A stretch of 9,731 nucleotides of DNA, from positions 1 to 9,731 of the forward strand of contig CALCVH010000117.1 of the NCBI GenBank assembly GCA_937907585.1, in the 5' to 3' direction. The stretch is from an uncultured Bacillota bacterium. Lineage in GTDB: Bacteria > Bacillota_I > Bacilli_A > Izemoplasmatales > UBA1188. The position numbers and the translations under genes are program-made. Position 1 is the first letter of the stretch, and each line of letters opens with the position of its first letter. Under the pieces are notes generated by a model. That model made no database searches, was not told the DNA's origin, and saw nothing but the letters and a program-made list of their open reading frames with translations. This document shows positions 4,872 through 9,731 of this stretch, in pieces.

Positions 4872-5115
4872 TTACATTTTTGGCTGTAATTTTCTCTAAA
4901 CGCCTACAGCCTAAAGCGTATATTTTTACATAACAACTTGTAATTTTTCAGCCGTTCATATAAAGCCATTCATACTTTTTTACATATTCAGTTGTAATTT
5001 TTAATCGTTCCATTAAATCATCAGTAGCATTTTTTACATTCAGCAATGTAATTTTTACTCTTATAGAGTAGTGTTTTAAGTGTTATCGCTTCACTTTTTA
5101 CATCTTCAGGTGTAA
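4872..5115 (-). repeat. Five-copy intergenic array of the element, 54-bp period
   Basis: Perfect copies at 4872-4889, 4926-4943, 4980-4997, 5034-5051 and 5098-5115, gaps TTTTGGC, AACAACT, ATTCAGT, TCAGCAA and CTTCAGG. Start distances are 54, 54, 54 and 64 bp. The region 4856-5126 between two genes contains little else and no coding frame. Confidence 0.88.
5079..5095. repeat. 17-bp companion repeat, copy 2
   Basis: AGTGTTATCGCTTCACT, 16 of 17 identical to 1154-1170 and likewise abutting an element copy. Here the ends AAGTG and CACTT form a 5-bp inverted repeat. Confidence 0.7.
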
Positions 5116-5126
5116 TTATTTCTATT

Positions 5127-6134
5127 TTAGAAATTACCGAAATCAGTTTCAGTATCACTATTATTCTTGATTTCTTCGAAATCACTTCTTGATAGTGAGT
5201 TATTGCTAACACAATCAGTTAATCGCTTAATAACGTATTTATTACAACCCTTAAAGATTCTCTTTAAGTCATCACATTGTTCCCAACTAATATTCTTTAC
5301 TGCATCTACCAAATGGAATATACATTCCATTGTATTTCTAAATGTGTAGTAATCAGCCTGTCCGCCTACTAATCTCAACTCAACTCTACCACTTTCAAAA
5401 TGTGCATAATTAAATGCTATTCCGTGGCAACTTCTTTCTTCTCTACCATATCTTTCTAAATCAAATGATTTAGCATATTCAATTCTTGTAAAATCGTTCA
5501 TCCTAGAACAGTATCCTGTTCTACTTCTACTACGCTTTACTAAATCACATATAAAATCGTAGTGTTTATTTACTATGTAAATAAGTTTCTTAATCGCAAC
5601 TGCTTGGTCTTTCTTATTTGTTCCAAATAAGCCATTACTCATATTTACGTGCATTCCACAATTGCCACTTTGTGATGCTGATATACCAAACTTTTTAAAC
5701 CATTCAAACATACGTTTGAATCCTGGATAGTTATTTCTAACAAACTCTTTTGTCATTACTTGAGTGATACACTCAATACTTGAATTGCCACTACACAAAC
5801 TACCATCGTGTTGATACTTGAATAGTTTACTATTCAATTCACTTGTGCAAATCTTACTTATCACTTGTGATAAAGCCTCATCATCGTTGATACTCCAACA
5901 TTCAGTTTCAATCTCAAGTCCGTATCCCTTTAGGATACGCTTCTCATCTAGCGTTCCATCCTTCTTTAGTGGTCTAAAGTTAGCATCTAACTTTATTACA
6001 CGGTCGCTTGTAAAATACCCGTTTTCCACATAACCTTGAAATGCGTAATTACCTTCGTAATTATCTCTTTCGTGGTAGCCTTGCCCTATACTACGTATAG
6101 CCTCTAAATTACTCATTGATACACTTTTTCTCAT
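5127..6134 (-). CDS. Putative amidoligase (Amidoligase_2-like)
   Basis: A 335-residue protein with the motif order of the Amidoligase_2 family, which has a glutamine-synthetase-like fold and is predicted to join a carboxylate to an amine using ATP. Visible motifs are GLEIETE (72-78, metal-binding acids), HDGSL (109-113), IECITQVMT (120-128), CGMHVNMS (159-166) and the closing RVELR (250-254). The first about 65 residues are a separate extension. The start ATG has AGGAGGT 8 nt upstream. It is the first gene of the leftward arm, next to the divergent region, and is followed by the five-copy repeat array. One variant repeat (5996-6013) encodes FTSDRVIK. The family is known to occur near class II glutamine amidotransferases, and one lies at 1181-1822; the substrate is not known. 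Confidence 0.85.
   Translation of the reverse strand: MRKSVSMSNLEAIRSIGQGYHERDNYEGNYAFQGYVENGYFTSDRVIKLDANFRPLKKDGTLDEKRILKGYGLEIETECWSINDDEALSQVISKICTSELNSKLFKYQHDGSLCSGNSSIECITQVMTKEFVRNNYPGFKRMFEWFKKFGISASQSGNCGMHVNMSNGLFGTNKKDQAVAIKKLIYIVNKHYDFICDLVKRSRSRTGYCSRMNDFTRIEYAKSFDLERYGREERSCHGIAFNYAHFESGRVELRLVGGQADYYTFRNTMECIFHLVDAVKNISWEQCDDLKRIFKGCNKYVIKRLTDCVSNNSLSRSDFEEIKNNSDTETDFGNF
5996..6013 (-). repeat. Element copy in the amidoligase gene
   Basis: Perfect arms and gap length, but C after the left arm and reduced T-runs; gap GGTCGCT. Encodes FTSDRV. Confidence 0.65.
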
Positions 6135-6190
6135 CTTTCATTACCTCCTAATGTGCATTTTTTTGAGTTTTATAAATTATTCAATTTATT

Positions 6191-6228
6191 TGTCTTAACG
6201 TGTAGCGTATTCGCTGTCGTTTAAGACA
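6191..6228. other. Long hairpin upstream of the amidoligase
   Basis: TGTCTTAA (6191-6198) pairs with TTAAGACA (6221-6228), and within it AGCG (6204-6207) pairs with CGCT (6212-6215) around a TATT loop, with CG/CG between and small bulges. No T-run follows on either strand, so it is not a classical terminator. A weak leftward promoter (TTAAGA-N18-TATAAA, 6198-6169) would have its -35 box in the left arm, so this may be an operator or a leader structure. Confidence 0.6.
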
Positions 6229-6265
6229 CCTATAGATTACACCAGGGTTTTTTGAGCGTTGATTT

Positions 6266-6283
6266 TTACAAGTCTTTGTGTAA
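6266..6283 (-). repeat. Rightmost element copy, upstream of the amidoligase
   Basis: Perfect arms with full T-runs, A after the left arm, gap GTCTTTG. No copy is seen to the right of it. Confidence 0.85.
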
Positions 6284-6311
6284 TTTTTTCCATATCGCTT
6301 GATAGATTATC

Positions 6312-6327
6312 TTAACATTTATGTTAA
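6312..6327. promoter_or_regulatory. Palindrome TTAACAT-TT-ATGTTAA
   Basis: Perfect 7-bp inverted repeat around TT, in the divergent region. It resembles a regulator operator. The bound protein is unknown. Confidence 0.5.
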
Positions 6328-6345
6328 AATAGACACACGCTAGAA

Positions 6346-6368
6346 TTATATATACTATGTATATATAA
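6346..6368. repeat. AT-only palindrome, copy 2
   Basis: TTATATATAC and GTATATATAA form a perfect 10-bp inverted repeat around TAT; 21 of 23 bases match the copy at 3790-3812. Confidence 0.7.
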
Positions 6369-6457
6369 AAGCACGTTGATAGTGTATGCTTGATAGTATT
6401 TTAAATAGGTATGGCGTAAATTGAATACTGCGAACAGGATCCTTTAGAAAAAAATGT

Positions 6458-6523
6458 GCTTGGTTTTATACCCCCCCTACCAAGCTGAAACGACCCACCC
6501 CAAAATCACATACATATCCCCCC
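6458..6523. other. C-tract region with a 7-bp hairpin; candidate packaging or structural element
   Basis: GCTTGGT (6458-6464) pairs with ACCAAGC (6479-6485), the loop holding seven C. Four C-tracts follow in order: C7 at 6471-6477, C3 at 6494-6496, C4 at 6498-6501, C6 at 6518-6523, with gaps of 16, 1 and 16 nt. On the minus strand this could form a G-quadruplex, though two gaps are long. Its place shortly before the terminase genes is where cos or pac sites often lie; that is inference. Confidence 0.4.
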
Positions 6524-6601
6524 TGCACACGTTAAGGAATTTACCCTAACTGTAAGAAATATTACACACGGTATAATGTATATTTTAATAGGAAAAATAC
6601 G

Positions 6602-6700
6602 CACAAAGTTCTATACGGTATAGCGTATATATTTTGTGAGAGTTTTGCCATTCAAGTTTCTCCCACGTGCGCATACGTATACAGGGGTGTGGGTGCGCAC
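6602..6700. other. Clustered inverted repeats in the divergent region
   Basis: CTATAC-G-GTATAG (6611-6623) is a perfect palindrome enclosed by CACAAA (6602-6607) and TTTGTG (6633-6638). Further right, CCCAC (6662-6666) matches GTGGG (6689-6693) and GTGCGCA (6667-6673) matches TGCGCAC (6694-6700). These two cannot nest, so the segment could switch between alternative hairpins. It is unusually GC-rich for this genome. Confidence 0.45.
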
Positions 6701-6728
6701 TAGATTTTCTATGCCTTTTTTCTTTATA

Positions 6729-6843
6729 ATTTCTTTTTTGGGTAAGAAATAAAACTAAACGTAGAGATATAAGTTAACGTTTCAAAAGGGTATTTTTTCG
6801 TTATAGTTTCTTTTTTCTATTTCTTTTAGAGCAAGAAGTAAAA
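6729..6843 (+). repeat. Two similar hairpin-forming direct repeats upstream of the small terminase
   Basis: 6729-6754 and 6819-6843 share ATTTCTTTT, a short G-containing loop, and AAGAARTAAAA, each able to fold as ATTTCTT/AAGAA(A/G)T. They are 90 bp apart, in the place where small terminase subunits often bind repeated sites. Confidence 0.5.
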
Positions 6844-6899
6844 TAAAGTAGATTTAATTACCAAAAAAAATAGTTTATTTTAAAGGTGAGGTGAATCTT

Positions 6900-7262
6900 A
6901 TGCAGTGTGAAGTTTTAGATAGAAGTGAAAACTTAATAGAGAAGATAGCTAAAGATGATCCCGAGTATCAAAGGGTATTAAATTCTATAGTCGAGAGAAA
7001 GAAAAAAGACAAGACTACAAAGAAGGAGATAGCCGAGATTACGAAAGAGATACTTAACAGTGAGGCGGTTAGATTTGATGATGATGTTGGTGTGACCTTT
7101 GGTGAATTAATGGTTGCAGGAGCGATAGCTAATAACATCAGCAATAAGAATCTAGGCTTTAAAGAGTTAGGTGATTTGCAAAAGGTATTAGGTGAACAAG
7201 CGGAGGAAGAAAAAGGTGTAGTAATCAATGTTATAACTAACGGACAGGATTTAGGTGATTAG
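6900..7262 (+). CDS. terS: Probable terminase small subunit
   Basis: A 120-residue protein directly upstream of the large terminase. In tailed phages this position belongs to the small subunit, which recognises the packaging site and stimulates the motor. The N-terminal half is highly charged and helical (KKKDKTTKKEIAEITKEIL), suitable for DNA binding. The second half has the pattern GVTFGELMVAGAIANNISNK..GFKELGDLQKVLGE, seen in small subunits of gut phages of Gram-positive hosts. The tail GVVINVITNG is probably a beta strand. I start at the ATG at 6900, with GAGGTG 6 nt upstream; an in-frame GTG at 6891 is possible. The stop is 3 nt before the large subunit. The identification rests mostly on position. 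Confidence 0.7.
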   Translation: MQCEVLDRSENLIEKIAKDDPEYQRVLNSIVERKKKDKTTKKEIAEITKEILNSEAVRFDDDVGVTFGELMVAGAIANNISNKNLGFKELGDLQKVLGEQAEEEKGVVINVITNGQDLGD

Positions 7263-7265
7263 AAT

Positions 7266-8747
7266 ATGCCTGTAAGTCAAGTTATAGGAAGTCATAACTA
7301 CATTGTTCCAAAGCTCTATCCTAAACAGCTGCAGTTTTGTCAATCAAAGACAAAATTTACTTTATATGGCGGTGCTAGAGGCGGCGGTAAGAGTTATGTT
7401 ATTAGACCTAAAGCAATAACATTAGCACTAAAGTATGATGGTATCAGTATTCTAGTAGTAAGAAGAACCTTTAAGGAGCTTGAGGGTAATCACTTGGACG
7501 AGTTTAGAAGGCAGTTAAGAGGTATTGCAGTCTATAATTCAAAGTTCTATAGGTTTGACTTCCCTAATGGTTCAGTAATTAGGTTTGGTTATGCTAATAC
7601 TGATTCGGATATGGATAATTATCAAGGTCAGGCGTTTGATTGTATCTTTTTAGATGAGGCAACACACTTGACTGAATTTATGTATATGAAATTTACCGAG
7701 TGTTTGAGATTAAGTGATGGTATCAAGTTGTATCTTGAGAAGCATCCTAACGAACACTTTAGTCCTAGATGCTATTTAACAGCGAATCCAGGTGGTGTAG
7801 GACACACTTGGGTTAAGAGATTATTTATTGATAGACAGTATAGAGATGGTGAGGAGGCTAGCGACTACTCATTCATACCTGCACTTGTTTATGATAATGA
7901 GTTCTTAATGAAAGAGAATCCAAGCTATGTAAGACAGCTAGAGGCTTTACCTGAAAAAGAGCGTTTAGCAATGTTATATGGTGATTGGAATGTCTTTGAA
8001 GGTCAGTTCTTTGAGGAGTTTGATGAAGAACTACACGTATTTGATCCATTGAATTTTGACTATGATGTAGAAACTAATAAACCAATTAATTTCACATTAA
8101 GCCGAAATGGAAGAATTTATAGACATAGAGATTACGGTTTAGATAAAACCGCTTGCTATTGGACTGAATTAGTTGAGGATGGCACATTCTATGTTTATAA
8201 GGAATTATATGAATCTAATTTAACAGTCACTGATTCAGGAAATAAGATTAATTTACTTACTTCACCTGCTGAACCAATTTATAGTGATATATGCCCACCT
8301 GATATGTATAATAGACAATCTCAAACAGGCAAATCAGCTGTAGATGTGTTAAGAGCAAACTGTAATCAGTTCCCTACTAAAGCAAATAATGATTTAGAGG
8401 TAGGCTGTATGATGCTAAAGGAATTGTTAAGAACGAATCCGAAAACAGGTAAACCATTCTTACAAATTTCTAAATCGTGTCCTGAATTAATACATAGTAT
8501 TAAGTTTATACAACACGATGAAAAGAACCCTAATGTATATGCTAAAGATCCACACGAGTTGACACACGCCGTTGATGCTTTAAGATATTTAGCTACAAGC
8601 TATACATATACACCTGATAGAATGGCTAGACCTACAGCGCCAAAAGAGTTTCATTTTAGCGATTATGCACTTGAAACAGGTGAGTATGAAAAAGATGATA
8701 GTGATGATGAAGAATATAGTATTGTTGACTTAAATAGGATGTGGTAG
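7266..8747 (+). CDS. terL: Terminase large subunit (packaging ATPase and nuclease)
   Basis: The 493-residue motor that drives DNA into the procapsid and cuts it. The ATPase domain shows a Walker A GGARGGGKS (35-43), Walker B CIFLDEA (126-132) with the catalytic Glu, and the coupling motif TANPGG (172-177). A linker with YGDWNVFEGQFF (238-249) leads into the RNase-H-like nuclease domain: RDYGLDKTACYW (288-299, first metal-binding Asp 289), YSDICPPD (339-346, probable second acid) and HAVDALRYL (434-442, last Asp 437). Length is normal for the family and no motif is missing. AGGTGA about 9 nt upstream of the ATG lies in the end of the small subunit gene, so the two are coupled. The C-terminal tail is acidic (EKDDSDDEEY). 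Confidence 0.96.
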   Translation: MPVSQVIGSHNYIVPKLYPKQLQFCQSKTKFTLYGGARGGGKSYVIRPKAITLALKYDGISILVVRRTFKELEGNHLDEFRRQLRGIAVYNSKFYRFDFPNGSVIRFGYANTDSDMDNYQGQAFDCIFLDEATHLTEFMYMKFTECLRLSDGIKLYLEKHPNEHFSPRCYLTANPGGVGHTWVKRLFIDRQYRDGEEASDYSFIPALVYDNEFLMKENPSYVRQLEALPEKERLAMLYGDWNVFEGQFFEEFDEELHVFDPLNFDYDVETNKPINFTLSRNGRIYRHRDYGLDKTACYWTELVEDGTFYVYKELYESNLTVTDSGNKINLLTSPAEPIYSDICPPDMYNRQSQTGKSAVDVLRANCNQFPTKANNDLEVGCMMLKELLRTNPKTGKPFLQISKSCPELIHSIKFIQHDEKNPNVYAKDPHELTHAVDALRYLATSYTYTPDRMARPTAPKEFHFSDYALETGEYEKDDSDDEEYSIVDLNRMW

Positions 8748-8752
8748 AAGGT

Positions 8753-9025
8753 ATGGAAAATAAGAAATATTATATTATGACAAGTGAACAAAAAGAGATG
8801 CTTCAAAATATATTAAAGGCGGTTGATATTGACTTTGAAGATTTTTTGCTTATTGGAAATATGAGAGAGTATGATACGGTTGTAAAAAGAGTTGAGGCTA
8901 AAATCGCCGAGTATCAAACTAATTTAATTCAACTTAATAACCGTATAAATGCAGTTGAAGAAAGATTGCAGCAAATGGAAGCTGATAGCTTGTTAGGGGT
9001 GATGAACCAAAATGAAAGTTATTAA
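8753..9025 (+). CDS. Small coiled-coil phage protein between terL and portal
   Basis: A 90-residue protein (MENKKYYIMTSEQ...) with a long C-terminal coiled coil: heptad-like Ile, Leu and Val positions in VVKRVEAKIAEYQ and LIQLNNRINAVEERLQQM. No family recognised. The start is uncertain: the ATG at 8753 has GAAGG very close (1 nt); a GTG at 8741, overlapping the terL stop, would give 94 residues. The end overlaps the portal start by 14 nt. Small coiled-coil genes at this position are common in phages and may be packaging accessory proteins, which is inference. Confidence 0.7.
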   Translation: MENKKYYIMTSEQKEMLQNILKAVDIDFEDFLLIGNMREYDTVVKRVEAKIAEYQTNLIQLNNRINAVEERLQQMEADSLLGVMNQNESY

Positions 9026-9731
9026 ACTAGACCTACAGTTGTTTGCTATAGGTAGAAGAAAAGAAATTGAAAAGCTAAAGAACGAGGCTAGTGATGTTTA
9101 CCAAAAGTTTCAAGCAAGTGATAGATACAAGGAACAAAAAGGTATCATTACTGATGCTAAACGTAGTGTAGATTTCTATGAAGGTAGACAATGGCGAGAT
9201 TTTAAAAATAAATTACCATTTGAGAACCCTACAATTAACGTTGTTGGTAATATGGTAGATTCAAAGGCTGCTTCAATTTTAAATAAGACTTGGACTATTA
9301 ATTATGTTGTAAATGATGATACAGCACAAACTGATAAAATTAATAAGTTTACCGAGTGGCAAATGAAACAGCTAAAGCAAGATGAATTAAATGCTAGACT
9401 TACTTATGATGGCTTAAATAAAGGAACATTTATTTTGTATCTTTATTGGGATGAGGATGCAGTAGGTCAAATGGGCGTTATGGATGGTTCAGTAAAGGCT
9501 ACTACAATTGATATTCAAGATATTGCAGTTGCTAACCCTACAAATACTGATGTTCAAACACAAGAGTATATAATAATTCATTCAAGAGAGAGTATTAGAA
9601 AGGTTAAGGAAATATGTGATACCTTAATCAGCGATAAAGAAAAGGATGAATTAATCATCCCTTATGAGTATGAATCTAATTATACAAATGATGTAGAGCA
9701 AAATAATGAAGTAATGACTGATGTCTATACA
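9012..9731 (+). CDS. Portal protein, N-terminal part
   Basis: Gene open to the right edge; 240 codons visible. The portal forms the dodecameric ring at one capsid vertex through which DNA enters. Typical features are YEGRQW (56-61) in an early helical region, then NPTINVVGNMVDSKAASILNK (72-92), the usual asparagine-rich entry into the portal core, LTYDGLNKGTFILYLYWDED (130-149), equivalent to the conserved 'alternating helix then strand' in this family, and IDIQDIAVANPTNTD, where portals describe their 'position' strand. The N-terminus contains LDLQLFA, a motif often found at the start of structural genes in gut phages of Gram-positive hosts. The ATG at 9012 has GGTGAT 8 nt upstream, within the end of the preceding gene. 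Confidence 0.85.
   Translation, partial: MKVIKLDLQLFAIGRRKEIEKLKNEASDVYQKFQASDRYKEQKGIITDAKRSVDFYEGRQWRDFKNKLPFENPTINVVGNMVDSKAASILNKTWTINYVVNDDTAQTDKINKFTEWQMKQLKQDELNARLTYDGLNKGTFILYLYWDEDAVGQMGVMDGSVKATTIDIQDIAVANPTNTDVQTQEYIIIHSRESIRKVKEICDTLISDKEKDELIIPYEYESNYTNDVEQNNEVMTDVYT

Larger units (their letters stand above)
6135..6899. other. Divergent gene-free region between leftward and rightward genes
   Basis: No credible coding frame in 765 bases. It contains the rightmost dispersed element, a long hairpin, palindromes, an AT-only palindrome shared with 3790, C-tracts, GC-rich inverted repeats and T-rich direct repeats. Possible rightward promoter boxes are weak: TTGATA (6377-6382) with TTAAAT (6401-6406), isolated TATAAT hexamers at 6572-6577 and 6725-6730, and TTTCAA-N16-TATAGT (6780-6807). 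Promoters for both arms and the packaging site are expected here, but none is certain. Confidence 0.6.

Noticed and set aside
3846..5115. CRISPR array, suggested by regular repeats about 26-28 bp long separated by about 26-28 bp
   Set aside because: The central 7 nt of the repeat differ in every copy, the inter-repeat DNA has no special form, copies also occur singly inside genes, and there is no leader or cas gene.
5021..5212. Leftward 63-residue frame overlapping the end of the amidoligase gene
   Set aside because: It starts inside the amidoligase gene in another frame, has no ribosome binding site, and its lower half is the repeat array.
6191..6228. Rho-independent terminator
   Set aside because: No run of T follows the hairpin on either strand.
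41..6283. Type I restriction recognition sites (bipartite with fixed gap)
   Set aside because: Phages tend to lose such sites rather than accumulate oriented copies, and the conserved T-runs extend well beyond a recognition sequence.
6968..7228. Leftward frame opposite the small terminase
   Set aside because: Shadow frame without ribosome binding site; the rightward frame has a good one and fits the gene order.

Overview
The window is part of a tailed-phage or prophage genome (Caudoviricetes) from a low-GC Gram-positive host. A gut Clostridia or Erysipelotrichia-type host is the best guess. The evidence is an AT-rich composition, strong AGGAGG-type ribosome binding sites, tightly packed small genes, and a terminase small subunit / terminase large subunit / portal gene order at the right end. 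The host is an inference; no host gene is present.

Layout. Positions 1-6134 carry 12 genes, all read leftward: from right to left a putative amidoligase (5127-6134), several small unknown proteins, a class II glutamine amidotransferase-like protein (1181-1822), a DUF3846-like protein, and at the left edge the start of a possible OB-fold/SSB-like protein. A strong promoter (TTGACA-N16-TATAAT, leftward) with a palindromic operator in its spacer lies at 3596-3623, and a second copy of the operator lies just upstream. It should drive the genes from 3564 leftward. Positions 6135-6899 are a gene-free divergent region rich in inverted repeats and C-tracts; it is a candidate site for promoters, packaging recognition and perhaps replication control. 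Positions 6900-9731 are read rightward: small terminase, large terminase, a coiled-coil small protein, and the start of the portal.

The most unusual feature is a family of at least 24 copies of a bipartite element, TTACA-N8-TGTAA, normally in the larger context TTTTTACAT-N7-TGTAATTTTT on the + strand. All copies lie in the leftward arm (1-6300), all have the same orientation relative to transcription, all have a constant 8-nt gap, and all have different gap sequences. They lie between genes, in Shine-Dalgarno regions, at stop codons and inside genes in all three reading frames. In the latter they encode recognisable peptides such as ITxxDVK, NYxxxCKN or LQxxM-stop. Neighbouring copies tend to be 51-55, 64 or 73 bp apart, close to whole helical turns, with two gene-free arrays of four and five copies. 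This looks like a multi-copy binding-site system (stoperator-like or partition-like) or a small palindromic repeat that has spread through the early region.

The amidoligase and glutamine amidotransferase families are known to co-occur in gene neighbourhoods. Here they may form a phage-encoded amide-ligation (cell-surface or metabolite modification) module, although the two genes are separated by about 3.3 kb.
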